From [Clostridium] symbiosum (GTDB lineage: Bacteria; Bacillota; Clostridia; Lachnospirales; Lachnospiraceae): DNA of 64,000 nucleotides. The position numbers were made by a program, and so were the translations under genes. The DNA is taken from assembly GCA_036419695.1 (NCBI GenBank), contig CP143946.1, positions 662,501-726,500 of the forward strand, given 5' to 3'. Position 1 is the first letter of the stretch, and each line of letters begins with the position of its first letter. The notes below the pieces were generated by a model that worked only from the letters and a program-made list of their open reading frames with translations, made no database searches and had not been told where the DNA came from. Below are positions 23,902 to 32,419 of this stretch, in pieces.

Positions 23902-25248
23902 ATGTGGATTAAAAAAACGACAGTTAAAACTCAAAAGGGAAATTATACATATATTCAACTGGTGCAGAGCACATCCATCAAAGGGAAGAGCCGCCACAAG
24001 GTGATTGCAAATCTGGGCAGGATGGATCGGCTCGATATGGAAACGGTGGAAGCGCTGGTAGCTTCTGTTTCGTCGGGCACACATGATTCTCTGAAAATGG
24101 AGGAGATAAGCTTACTTCCGGTCAAGAGGTATGGGGGCGTTCTGCTTCTTAAGTACCTGTTTGAGGAGACGGGGATCAGAAGACTGCTGGTTGACATCGC
24201 AAACTATAAAAAATTGGATTTGTCCACGGTCGATGCGGTTTTTGCACTGGTTGCGTACTATTCGACGAATCACGATGAGGCGATGCGGTTTGACGACTGG
24301 ATTAAGGCGGTTCACGTCCCCAATTCTGAGAATGTAAATAAGCAGTCAATCAGAGCCTCCGCGGCGCTGTTAAATGATACCACTATCATATGTGAAAGCC
24401 TGGCGAGCGTCGTAAATACGGACAGTTCCTTAAAATACAACTACGTGAACCTGTGCATAAATAAAAATATAAAGAATATTCCTGAAAATGTCGTAGTTTC
24501 CGCGCTGACCACGGAAGATATGACGCCTGTAAATTTCAAGATTCTGAAATTTCCGGCTTTCAACCAATATGATATCTTTTCTGATTCCGATGTGATTATC
24601 TGCGACAATTTAGAGATTCTAAAGGCATGCAGAAATTTTGAAGCATGTGCAATAAAATATATTTATAAGCTCAAAAAAGAAGAGGCCTCCTTTTTCTTTC
24701 AGGATGCAGGGCGCGTCGGCGACTTTGTGTCTTCGGGAGGGTATTTTACCGTACACGGAGATATCGGATATAAGTCACAGTTCTTTGAAGGAAAGCAAAT
24801 CATTGTAATCCGTCCGGCCGGAGGATATGTGGAGGAGCTTTTACAATCTGTCAGGGAGCCCCGGGACGTGCTGGTAACAAATCTCGATGCCGGTGCACGG
24901 AAAATACTGGATTTATATTTCCACACGGAAAAGATACAGAACTATTTTTACACGATATTTTTACCCACTGATCTGGACTACCTGTATGCGCAGATGAGCA
25001 ACGAGCTCTTATGCCACATGATATTAAACATTTACTTTCTGAGTTTCCTTTTTTCGGACACGATAGAAAAGCGTGCCGCTCCGCTTGGACTCAGCACAGA
25101 GGATGTGTTTAATGAACTGGACGACATCGTGTCTGCAAAGATTTCAAACGGGGTTACGACCCGGTATTTCCATTCCAAACTGACGGAAAGACATATAGAA
25201 ATACTGAGCAGGATGGGACTTAGTCCGCATCCTACGGTTAAAATCTGA
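23902..25248 (+). CDS. IS1634-like transposase homologue, solitary and diverged
   Basis: 448 residues resembling the IS1634/IS4-type DDE transposases: N-terminal WIKKTTVKTQKGNYTYIQL and KVIANLGRMDRL are typical of the family, and possible catalytic acidic residues survive in LLNDTTIICES, VIICDNLEIL and HTEKIQNYF. It is shorter than usual (~550), and the region between the first two acidic residues is poorly conserved. I see no terminal inverted repeats or target duplication around it. It may be a decaying or domesticated copy. The palindromic-element remnant lies about 130 bases upstream. Confidence 0.65.
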   Translation: MWIKKTTVKTQKGNYTYIQLVQSTSIKGKSRHKVIANLGRMDRLDMETVEALVASVSSGTHDSLKMEEISLLPVKRYGGVLLLKYLFEETGIRRLLVDIANYKKLDLSTVDAVFALVAYYSTNHDEAMRFDDWIKAVHVPNSENVNKQSIRASAALLNDTTIICESLASVVNTDSSLKYNYVNLCINKNIKNIPENVVVSALTTEDMTPVNFKILKFPAFNQYDIFSDSDVIICDNLEILKACRNFEACAIKYIYKLKKEEASFFFQDAGRVGDFVSSGGYFTVHGDIGYKSQFFEGKQIIVIRPAGGYVEELLQSVREPRDVLVTNLDAGARKILDLYFHTEKIQNYFYTIFLPTDLDYLYAQMSNELLCHMILNIYFLSFLFSDTIEKRAAPLGLSTEDVFNELDDIVSAKISNGVTTRYFHSKLTERHIEILSRMGLSPHPTVKI

Positions 25249-25272
25249 ACCGGGATCACGGCTCTTCCCGGT
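25249..25272. terminator. Hairpin between convergent genes
   Basis: ACCGGGA (25249-25255) pairs with TCCCGGT (25266-25272), right at the ends of the transposase homologue and the convergent membrane-protein gene. No T run. Confidence 0.35.
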
Positions 25273-25933
25273 CCTTCTGATTCTTAAGCTTTTGCAGCGT
25301 AAGGTACAGTATAATGGTGATGATGATGGTGGAAAGCGTCTTTAAAAAAACAGGGATTCCGCCAATATTGATGATAACGGCGGCGACAACCAGGGAAACT
25401 GCGGCGGCTTTATAGTTCATCAGCGCAAACTGGGTAAAGATAGCGCCGAACATGGCCGGTACGATATACTGGATCATGCCGAAAATTCGCTGAGGCAGGA
25501 ATTTCAGCAGGGTGCCGCCCATGGTTGCAAGGAGGATCAAACACAGGGTGTTGACCACGGTTGAAGCTATTACACAAAAAGTAGAGAGGATATCGGCCTT
25601 GGGCGTGCCGGGTTCGATCCCCAGTGAGGCCAGGGTTGACAACACGCTGGGAAGTTTCATATTCTTTACATTGCCCGACAGGACGGATACATAGGATGCG
25701 GCCGGTCCCATAAGCAGAATATAGGTCATGGTATCGGCCACGGCGATCCAGTTATGTCCCATGATTGCCCCAATACTTAACAGGCTGGTTAATATTTTAT
25801 CCCAGCCGGGATGATAACCTCTGACAAAACTCAGATAGAGACCGTATAAAAAACAGCTCACTATTCCGAGAGCCAGTGTAAGCATTCCCCAAAATTGTAC
25901 TTTCCTGTAATATTCCCTTGTATACTCATCCAT
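25256..25933 (-). CDS. Polytopic membrane protein, partner of the DUF5058 protein
   Basis: 225 residues with six or so hydrophobic segments. I do not recognise a named family. A cytoplasmic N-terminus (MDEYTREYYRKV) is followed by alternating membrane segments, with the charged loops GNVKNMKLPS and GIEPGTPKADI between them. It is the last gene of a five-gene minus-strand operon behind a DUF5058 protein and an M20 amidohydrolase. The paired, similarly sized membrane proteins suggest a two-subunit transporter for the amidohydrolase substrate. GGAGAGGAG precedes the ATG. Confidence 0.7.
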   Translation of the reverse strand: MDEYTREYYRKVQFWGMLTLALGIVSCFLYGLYLSFVRGYHPGWDKILTSLLSIGAIMGHNWIAVADTMTYILLMGPAASYVSVLSGNVKNMKLPSVLSTLASLGIEPGTPKADILSTFCVIASTVVNTLCLILLATMGGTLLKFLPQRIFGMIQYIVPAMFGAIFTQFALMNYKAAAVSLVVAAVIINIGGIPVFLKTLSTIIITIILYLTLQKLKNQKDREEP

Positions 25934-25967
25934 AGATTGCAGCTCCTCTCCGTTTTTCGTTATTTGG

Positions 25968-26672
25968 TTAGATAATACTTGCGGCGGTAATGGCGATCAG
26001 GATGGAGAGCGCCATTGCCCACTCCTTAAGCCAGGTCTTTTTGCAGCGGCTTCCCAGACAGGTCAGCAGCCACATGGACAGGGCGGCAGAACCGACCGCC
26101 ACAAAATTTTTCATATCCTTGATAGAATAATCAAGAGCAAAGTATCCAAAGGAGGCGAGAGAGGCGCAAATTCCGATTATCTTACCCAGATTTCCCCGCT
26201 GATTCACTTTCTGGCGCATCGTGGAAAATGGTTTCAGAAACAGCAGATGAGGCAGAATCATCAGCGCGCCGCCGATATTCATAACCCAGACGGAGCAGGT
26301 AAAGGCAGACAGACTGTATGTATCGGAATTGATGCTCGTCCCCAGAGTTGATGCGGCGACTTCCGCAGCAGTTGTCTCATAGACTGCATTACCCACCACA
26401 CTGAGGCGGGACAGGGACAGGGGAGCGCCAATTTGGGTAATCAGGGCAAGGCCGACGATGAATACAGATAAGGCCGGTCCAATCGTAGTAATGATTCCGG
26501 ACTTGACGGCCTTTCTAATCTCCACCCCCGTAATATTGAATTGGCCCCGGTAGCGCAGACTGATCCTGGCAAATATCAAAGTCTGCAAAAATATCAGAAA
26601 TACCATAGAGAGGTTGATAATCCACGAGGGAAAGCTGTTGGCTACTTGTAGAACTTCATCATGTGGTGTCAT
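25968..26672 (-). CDS. DUF5058 family membrane protein
   Basis: 234 residues with about six hydrophobic segments, resembling the uncharacterised DUF5058 family: SFPSWIINLSMVFLIFLQT, an internal GPALSVFIVGLALITQIGAPL segment and GNAVYETTAAEV. Ribosome site AAGGAG before the ATG. It stands between the M20 amidohydrolase and another membrane protein of similar size. The three are presumably one uptake and hydrolysis unit, although transport by DUF5058 proteins is inference from context. Confidence 0.75.
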   Translation of the reverse strand: MTPHDEVLQVANSFPSWIINLSMVFLIFLQTLIFARISLRYRGQFNITGVEIRKAVKSGIITTIGPALSVFIVGLALITQIGAPLSLSRLSVVGNAVYETTAAEVAASTLGTSINSDTYSLSAFTCSVWVMNIGGALMILPHLLFLKPFSTMRQKVNQRGNLGKIIGICASLASFGYFALDYSIKDMKNFVAVGSAALSMWLLTCLGSRCKKTWLKEWAMALSILIAITAASII

Positions 26673-26805
26673 AATCGATAGCTCCTTATCTCATCGGTAA
26701 TTCACAGGAGGACTCACCGTCACTGTACATACGGGAGTCCTTCGGTGAAATTTTGTAGTTATGGGCAGCTGCTATTGGTTCTGAAAGATTTATACCGCCC
26801 TGAGG

Positions 26806-28230
26806 TTACGTTTCTCCGGGAACGACATCCTGGGGAAGGGGACAGGTATATGGATAAACGCGGATGGTCTCGTCGAATTCCTTCTTTGCCTCGGCTAAAA
26901 TTTCGGGATGGGTCAGAACATCCATCGCCGTCATTGCCATCGCTTTACCGGCAAAAATCATGCCCTTATGTCCAATGCTCATCCCGGCGCATACCGCCTG
27001 CTGCCATGAATGGTTTGGTGAACCAATGGTTTGGGCTGCGATAAACAGCTGGCACATGGGAGCCATCCAACTGACATCCCCTGAGTCGGTGGAATAAGGG
27101 GATACTTTGACATTCTCAAGCAGGTTGTCGGAAATTCCCTCATGCAAGTCGAGTTCGGCCAGCTTTGGATCTGTGACTCCGTGGACTACCATGGATTTTG
27201 CCTTGTCGGCTGTGCTGATTCCCTCGTTCAGTTTTTTGGCAAAGAGCTTTTCCTCCTCCGTAAAAACAGGCGCTCCGATTTCGTGCATATTTTTAAGCGC
27301 CGCTTTCGACAGAACCTTGTTGGGCAGTGTACTGGAGGAGGCGGAGAGGACCTTTATATCTACGGTCGTCTCGGTTGCCATTGCCATACCGTACGCGATT
27401 TTTTTCATACGCTCAATAATTTCATCTGCATCCGCCTTCTTTTGCCCACGCACGCCGTACCAGATTTCGGCATAATCGGGCACAATATTTGGAACGGTTC
27501 CCCCGTTTGATATAACAGAATGAATGCGCGCATCCGATGAGACGTGCTCCCGCAGGTAGTTTACAGCCACATCCATCAGAATTGCGGCGTCAAGGGCGCT
27601 TCTTCCGGCATCCGGGGAGACTGCGGCATGTGCGGCTTTGCCGTGGAAAATGTATTTAACCGAATAATGCGTCAGACACGGCGACACGCTTACATAAGAA
27701 ATATTCTGGGGATGCCAGCGGATAATTGCGTCGATCCCATCGAAAACATGGTCACGGACCATGAATACTTTTGCCGCACCACCTTCTTCCGCAGGGCAGC
27801 CGAAGTATTTTACCGTACCGGTTACATGCAATTCGGTCATCGCCTGTTTCAGGCAGAGGGCGGTGGACAGGCTGCCCACGCCAAGCAGATTATGGGCGCA
27901 GCCGTGTCCGGCCTTTCCGGTAGGTTCCTTTTTATCAGAAATTTTGTGGCCCAGACCAGGCAAAGCGTCGTATTCGCCGATCAGAGCGATGACCGGGCCG
28001 GGGCCGTTGGACCATTCGCTGACAAATGCAGTTTCGATGCCCGCCACGCCTTTTGTTACCGTGAATCCGTTTTGCTCAAACACGCTTTCCAATAGAGCGG
28101 CGGATTTAAATTCCTGGAACAGGGTCTCCGCATATTCCCATATACGGTCGCTCAAGTCCGTCATTTTACTTTCATTTTCTTCAAACCATTTTAGTATAAT
28201 CTCTTTGTAACTCTCCGTTGTGATTTCCAT
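26806..28230 (-). CDS. M20 family amidohydrolase, AbgB-like
   Basis: 474 residues of the M20 metallopeptidase / aminoacylase group closest in layout to AbgB (p-aminobenzoyl-glutamate hydrolase subunit B). Metal-site regions are visible: GEYDALPGLGH, GHGCAHNLLG, GCPAEEGGAAKVFM and IIRWHP. It should cleave an N-acyl or amidated amino acid in the cytoplasm. AAGGAGAAAG precedes the ATG. It follows YjiH/YjiG-like genes and precedes two further membrane genes, so import of the amide is the likely role of its neighbours. Confidence 0.9.
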   Translation of the reverse strand: MEITTESYKEIILKWFEENESKMTDLSDRIWEYAETLFQEFKSAALLESVFEQNGFTVTKGVAGIETAFVSEWSNGPGPVIALIGEYDALPGLGHKISDKKEPTGKAGHGCAHNLLGVGSLSTALCLKQAMTELHVTGTVKYFGCPAEEGGAAKVFMVRDHVFDGIDAIIRWHPQNISYVSVSPCLTHYSVKYIFHGKAAHAAVSPDAGRSALDAAILMDVAVNYLREHVSSDARIHSVISNGGTVPNIVPDYAEIWYGVRGQKKADADEIIERMKKIAYGMAMATETTVDIKVLSASSSTLPNKVLSKAALKNMHEIGAPVFTEEEKLFAKKLNEGISTADKAKSMVVHGVTDPKLAELDLHEGISDNLLENVKVSPYSTDSGDVSWMAPMCQLFIAAQTIGSPNHSWQQAVCAGMSIGHKGMIFAGKAMAMTAMDVLTHPEILAEAKKEFDETIRVYPYTCPLPQDVVPGET

Positions 28231-28253
28231 TCTTTCTCCTTCCGTCTTTTACA

Positions 28254-28721
28254 TTATACGATAATCCTCATAATAAGACCTGCGATGAGGGTGCATAAAA
28301 TCATGATGATATAGCATGCGCCAAAGGATTTTCCCTTTATGCCGGTTACGCCGAGAATTCTTCCGATTGCTCCGACATTACCGGTTAACATAAGCATTGG
28401 CAGCAGAATGGTGACATGCTCTGCAGTAAGAATTCCGTCGTTGAGCAGGGTGACGGCACTGAGGCAGCCGCCCGGCATTGAGATGAGACAGGTGAGATAG
28501 GGAACGATTGCTTCACCGGGCAATGCGAAAATACTCATAAGGGGACCGAGAACTTTCCCTAAAAATGTCATAATCCCCGTAACGTCAACGATCTGCATGA
28601 TCAAAACCGCTAATACGATGCCCGGGACATTGGAATTCAGCCACATGTGAACGCCTTTGCGGGCGCCGGCCATGAAAACTTCAATAAAAGTCTGTTTTTC
28701 TTTAACTGCGCTGCCGTCCAT
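28254..28721 (-). CDS. YjiG-like membrane protein (nucleoside-recognition domain)
   Basis: 155 residues of the YjiG/SpmB-like Gate group: WLNSNVPGIVLAVLIMQIVD, LGPLMSIFALPGEAIVPYL, MPGGCLSAV and a C-terminal membrane segment. The ATG follows the stop of the YjiH-like gene by one base, with GGGGAGGT inside that gene, so they are translationally coupled and probably form a complex. E. coli has the same pair next to iadA; here the partner is an M20 amidohydrolase. Confidence 0.85.
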   Translation of the reverse strand: MDGSAVKEKQTFIEVFMAGARKGVHMWLNSNVPGIVLAVLIMQIVDVTGIMTFLGKVLGPLMSIFALPGEAIVPYLTCLISMPGGCLSAVTLLNDGILTAEHVTILLPMLMLTGNVGAIGRILGVTGIKGKSFGACYIIMILCTLIAGLIMRIIV

Positions 28722-28722
28722 A

Positions 28723-29373
28723 TTATTCTACCTCCCCGGATACTTTGTTTTTATTGGCAAATTTCAGGTAAAATCTCATCATATTTCCCGATACGAATTT
28801 CATTACGATAACTACGAGGAATACCGCTCCCTGCCCGAATTTCAGCTGGGGAAGAAACCATATGCCATAGCTGACCATCATACCAATGATGGCGGTTCCG
28901 GTAAATAAATAGGTAGACAGGATGTCCCGCTGGTCGGAGCTGATTTTTTTGTTCTCATACAGTTCTTTGACGATAGCGGTACTTCCATCTGTCGTTTCCA
29001 GATTGGCAATGATAGCCAGGGAGCTTTCTCCCGGAACGCCCATAAGAAATCCAAGTATGGGTGAAAGCAGCTTGCCCGCGGCTTTCATTCCGCCGTAGTA
29101 GTCAACTACGTTTACCACGGCAACAGCAAAAAATATGCCGGGTGCGATAGTCAGCGATTGAAGGAACATAAATTTCAGACCAGAACCGCCCGAACCGAGA
29201 ATACCGGGAGAAGCCCCCTCCACTATGGTTCCGAACTGGCCTAGATATGTCTGCAGATCAAGTATTTTTAATGGTCCGGGCCCCTTCTGGAATAACCCGG
29301 AGAAAAACAGTAATCCAAGCAGAAATACTAAATACTCTTTAAAACCTACGCCGTCTTTTTCTCCTTTTTTCAC
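28723..29373 (-). CDS. YjiH-like membrane protein (nucleoside-recognition domain)
   Basis: 216 residues with four or five hydrophobic segments: FKEYLVFLLGLLFFSGLF, MFLQSLTIAPGIFFAVAVV, LSPILGFLMGVPGESSLAII, TYLFTGTAIIGMMVSYGI. It corresponds to the first half of the fused protein at 16.8-18.1 kb. Starts at GTG 29373 after GAGGA. First gene of the minus-strand operon that runs to 25.3 kb. Confidence 0.83.
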   Translation of the reverse strand: MKKGEKDGVGFKEYLVFLLGLLFFSGLFQKGPGPLKILDLQTYLGQFGTIVEGASPGILGSGGSGLKFMFLQSLTIAPGIFFAVAVVNVVDYYGGMKAAGKLLSPILGFLMGVPGESSLAIIANLETTDGSTAIVKELYENKKISSDQRDILSTYLFTGTAIIGMMVSYGIWFLPQLKFGQGAVFLVVIVMKFVSGNMMRFYLKFANKNKVSGEVE

Positions 29374-29508
29374 ACAACCGTCCTCACTTTCTGAATTTTT
29401 TAAATTTACATTCGAATTGCGGCCCGCATATGTATGCTGATAATTATAATTGGTTTTTTGGGTGATGAAAAGACTTATTTTTGCTCTATTTGGCGGAAAA
29501 ATGGCCTA

Positions 29509-29574
29509 TATGGTGGCAAATTTTGAGAGAGCTTGAATATGCCATTATTTGTAAATGAGGGTATGGTGGCAAAT
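29509..29574. promoter_or_regulatory. Two 13-bp direct repeats upstream of the YjiH/YjiG operon
   Basis: TATGGTGGCAAAT occurs at 29509-29521 and again at 29562-29574, 53 bases apart (about five helical turns), 140-200 bases upstream of the GTG at 29373. Likely activator or repressor sites for the minus-strand operon. Confidence 0.4.
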
Positions 29575-29609
29575 CCTTGGAGGATGGGTTACTGGGCGGG
29601 AATGGAAAG

Positions 29610-30172
29610 GATTTAATTGAGATGCGAGGACGCCTCTGTAAGACGGCGGACGGGGGAGTGGGTTGGATGGATGAGTCTTCAGTCCCGGTTTATAGGTTGT
29701 GGTGAGGGGGAATCTTTTCTCCTTCCTTCCCCCGGGCAGGTTGTCGACGGGACTGAAGACTCAGGGAAGGTGTTGCCCCGTCCGCCGGCTTCAGGGGCTG
29801 ATTGTCTCTTTCGTCAGTTGCGACGAGCCTCCTCTCCCCCTTAAAGGAATAGAACAAATCAGCGGCCGCAAGTCGGGGTACGGGATGACGAAAACCTTCG
29901 CGTCTTCAGTCCCGGTCATAACCTTCCCGTGGGGGATCCGGGAGAAAAAGATTCCGCAGGGAACCTGGGAGTTCATCGGCACTTACCGAGGTATTTCACG
30001 AGGTTAGTGTCCGTTATGTACTCCAAAGAGCGCAAGCGTTTCCCGGAGGAACTTTTTCTGCCCGGATTCCCCACCCGCGACAAAACTTAAGCCGGGACTG
30101 AAGACTCACCCCCTCCCCCTCACCATCCCGAACCCCGACCTAACGGCGGCGTTCTCCTTCCTCAATTAAATC
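29610..30172. repeat. Nested palindromic interspersed element, shorter copy
   Basis: 563 bases between the promoter region of the minus-strand operon and the phosphoglucomutase promoter. Terminal inverted repeats are GATTTAATTGAG at 29610 and CTCAATTAAATC ending at 30172. Module 1 is shortened (29673-29762, bounded by GAGTCTTCAGTCCCGG and CGGGACTGAAGACTC). The central hairpin is reduced but keeps GAACAAATCAGCGGCCG. Module 2 (29900-30107) is almost identical to copy 1. No credible gene lies inside. The gene-free stretch 29374-30250 holds this element, the direct repeats and the next promoter. Confidence 0.85.
29900..30107. repeat. Conserved 208-nt module 2 of the palindromic element (copy 2)
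   Basis: Same length and boundaries as 18618-18825, with roughly a dozen substitutions and one compensated length change by eye. Long arms (GGATCCGGGAGAAAAAG against CTTTTTCTGCCCGGATTCC) are retained, so pairing is preserved. Confidence 0.8.
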
Positions 30173-30201
30173 TTTATTTTTTCGGAAAAATATACTATAA
30201 T
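30173..30201 (+). promoter_or_regulatory. Candidate phosphoglucomutase promoter
   Basis: A perfect TATAAT (30196-30201) with a poor -35 (TTTATT, 30173-30178) 17 bases upstream. The -35 begins at the base after the palindromic element ends. Confidence 0.45.
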
Positions 30202-30250
30202 TGTGTTTAGAAAGCAGCAATGAGAATATGTCAGTGGATGGGAGATAATT

Positions 30251-31987
30251 ATGAAGGATTACATGAAGATTTATAAAGAATGGCTGGATAATCCATACTT
30301 TGACGAGGCAACAAAAGAAGAGCTGAGAAACATCGCCAATGACGAGAATGAAATCAAAGAGCGTTTTTACATGGATCTGGAATTTGGTACGGCAGGCCTT
30401 CGCGGTATCATTGGCGCGGGAATCAATCGTATGAATATTTATACAGTACGCAGGGCTACACAGGGACTGGCTAATTATATCATCAAGCAGGGAGGGGCCG
30501 ACAAGGGAGTCGCAATCGCGTTTGACTCACGCCGCATGTCCCCGGAATTTGCCGAGGAGGCAGCCCTCACACTGGCAGCCAACGGAATTAAGGCATATAA
30601 GTTTGAATCACTCCGTCCGACACCGGAACTGTCGTTTGCAGTGCGGGAACTGGGCTGTATCGCAGGAATCAATATCACTGCCAGCCACAATCCGCCGGAA
30701 TATAATGGATACAAAGTTTACTGGGAGGATGGCGCACAGTTTACGCCGCCTCACGACAAGGGAGTAACAGAGGAAGTAATGGCAATCACCGACCTCTCCA
30801 CCGTGAAGACAACGGACGAAGAGAGCGCTAAAGCAGCCGGTAAATACCAGATTATCGGCGCGGAGATTGACGACAAATACATAGCGCAGGTCAAAGCGCA
30901 GGTGGTAAATCAGGAAGCCATCGACAAGATGCAGGATCAGATTACGATCGTGTACACGCCCCTTCACGGAACCGGCAATATTCCGGCACGCCGTGTGATG
31001 AAAGAACTCGGATTTACCCATGTATACGTGGTTCCCGAGCAGGAGCTTCCGGACGGAGAATTCCCGACCGTAAGTTATCCGAACCCGGAGGCAAAAGAGG
31101 CGTTTGAACTGGGCCTTAAGCTGGCGGCGGAGAAAGACGCCGATCTCGTACTGGCTACGGATCCGGATGCGGACCGCCTGGGCGTTTATGTAAAAGATAC
31201 AAAATCAGGGGAATATATCCCTCTGACCGGCAATATGTCAGGTTCCCTCCTCTGTGAGTACGTGCTGAGCCAGAAGAAGGCCAAAGGGGAGATCCCGGCC
31301 GACGGCCAGGTGGTTAAGTCCATCGTGACCACGAACCTGGTGGATGCCGTAGCAGGTTTTTACGGCGCAGAGCTGGTGGAAGTCCTGACCGGCTTCAAAT
31401 GGATCGGCCAGAAGGTTCTTGAGAACGAGAAGGCGGGAAAGGGAACTTACCTGTTCGGAATGGAAGAGAGCTATGGCTGCCTGATCGGCACCTATGCCCG
31501 AGACAAGGACGCTATCTCGGCGACGGCAGCGCTCTGTGAGGCAGCCGCTTATTATAAAGAAAAAGGCATGACCCTCTGGGATGCCATGGTAGAGATGTAC
31601 GAGAAGTACGGATACTACAAAGACGAGGTCCAGTCCATCGGCCTCAAAGGGATCGAAGGCCTGGCTAAAATCCAGGAAATCATGGAATATTTCCGGGCCA
31701 ACACCCCGGAGGAGATCGGCGGCTATAAAGTATTGTCCGCAAGAGACTACAAGGAAGACACGATTAAAGATATGGCCTCGGGAACCGTAAAACCGACGGG
31801 GCTGCCATCCTCCAACGTGCTTTACTATGATCTGGAAGATCATGCATGGCTCTGTGTAAGGCCGTCCGGAACCGAGCCGAAGATTAAATTCTATTACGGC
31901 GTCAAAGGCACATCCCTGGAGGATGCGAATGAGAAATCCGCGAAGCTTGGGGATGCGGTGATGGAGACGGTGAATAAGCTGCTGTAG
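30251..31987 (+). CDS. Phospho-sugar mutase (phosphoglucomutase/phosphomannomutase)
   Basis: 578 residues, alpha-D-phosphohexomutase family, size and motifs matching the PgcA-type enzymes of Firmicutes. It interconverts glucose-1- and glucose-6-phosphate or the mannose equivalents. The phosphoserine loop is ITASHNPPEYNG (Ser145), the magnesium loop ATDPDADRLG, the substrate loop GMEESYGC, and the phosphate-binding loop RPSGTEPKIKFYY. The start has only a modest ribosome site (GGGAGA). It stands alone between the palindromic element and a terminator. Confidence 0.93.
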   Translation: MKDYMKIYKEWLDNPYFDEATKEELRNIANDENEIKERFYMDLEFGTAGLRGIIGAGINRMNIYTVRRATQGLANYIIKQGGADKGVAIAFDSRRMSPEFAEEAALTLAANGIKAYKFESLRPTPELSFAVRELGCIAGINITASHNPPEYNGYKVYWEDGAQFTPPHDKGVTEEVMAITDLSTVKTTDEESAKAAGKYQIIGAEIDDKYIAQVKAQVVNQEAIDKMQDQITIVYTPLHGTGNIPARRVMKELGFTHVYVVPEQELPDGEFPTVSYPNPEAKEAFELGLKLAAEKDADLVLATDPDADRLGVYVKDTKSGEYIPLTGNMSGSLLCEYVLSQKKAKGEIPADGQVVKSIVTTNLVDAVAGFYGAELVEVLTGFKWIGQKVLENEKAGKGTYLFGMEESYGCLIGTYARDKDAISATAALCEAAAYYKEKGMTLWDAMVEMYEKYGYYKDEVQSIGLKGIEGLAKIQEIMEYFRANTPEEIGGYKVLSARDYKEDTIKDMASGTVKPTGLPSSNVLYYDLEDHAWLCVRPSGTEPKIKFYYGVKGTSLEDANEKSAKLGDAVMETVNKLL

Positions 31988-32024
31988 TATTATAATATGG
32001 CGGACGCTGGTCCAATGGTAAAAT

Positions 32025-32092
32025 AGCTGTTGCAATTGCAAATATGAACAGTCGGAAAGACTGGGGCATGTTTTCGTTGCAGCAGCTTTTTT
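32025..32092 (+). terminator. Terminator after the phosphoglucomutase gene
   Basis: AGCTGTTGCAA (32025-32035) pairs with TTGCAGCAGCT (32077-32087), followed by six T. A small inner hairpin (CAGTC GGAAA GACTG) sits inside. The rest of the 31988-32419 spacer is AT-rich and holds only a possible 19-codon frame. Confidence 0.75.
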
Positions 32093-32345
32093 GCTGTCAA
32101 AATTTTCTTCGTATATAGTTACAAAAATATTTGCTGGGAATGGATCTGCAATTCTTTGTTGCAGTATTATAAATGAAATGTGCTTTATATTTGGTCTCTT
32201 CTTGACTAAAATAAAATCACCGGAACGTCCGAAGAAAAAGTAATTGATTGTGAATATACGTAATATGTGCGTAAAATTTATTGTTTTAAGAAAGAAAAAA
32301 ACAGAGGGAGGTCATAAAAATTAGAAGGAGCGGTGCAAGGACGTG

Positions 32346-32405
32346 ATGGGTGGTAATACTGACGGTATTAGATTTTTTAATGTGAACAGAGACAATCATT
32401 TTTAG
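32346..32405 (+). CDS. Possible 19-residue leader peptide before the CitMHS gene
   Basis: ATG 32346 to TAG 32405, preceded by CAAGGACG. It contains a small hairpin (TAATAC / GTATTA, 32353-32369). It ends just before the ribosome site of the CitMHS carrier gene, so it may be a leader peptide. Chance occurrence is quite possible. Confidence 0.15.
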   Translation: MGGNTDGIRFFNVNRDNHF

Positions 32406-32419
32406 AGAGGGTGGGGAAG

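Noticed and set aside
31998..32045. tRNA-like start (GCGGACG, then GGTCCAATGGTA) after the phosphoglucomutase gene
   Set aside because: It resembles the 5' part of a tRNA, but the D-stem does not pair properly and no anticodon arm, T-arm or matching acceptor 3' strand follows. The sequence continues into a terminator. I could not support a tRNA gene, nor an attachment site, although it stands at the left border of the AT-rich block.
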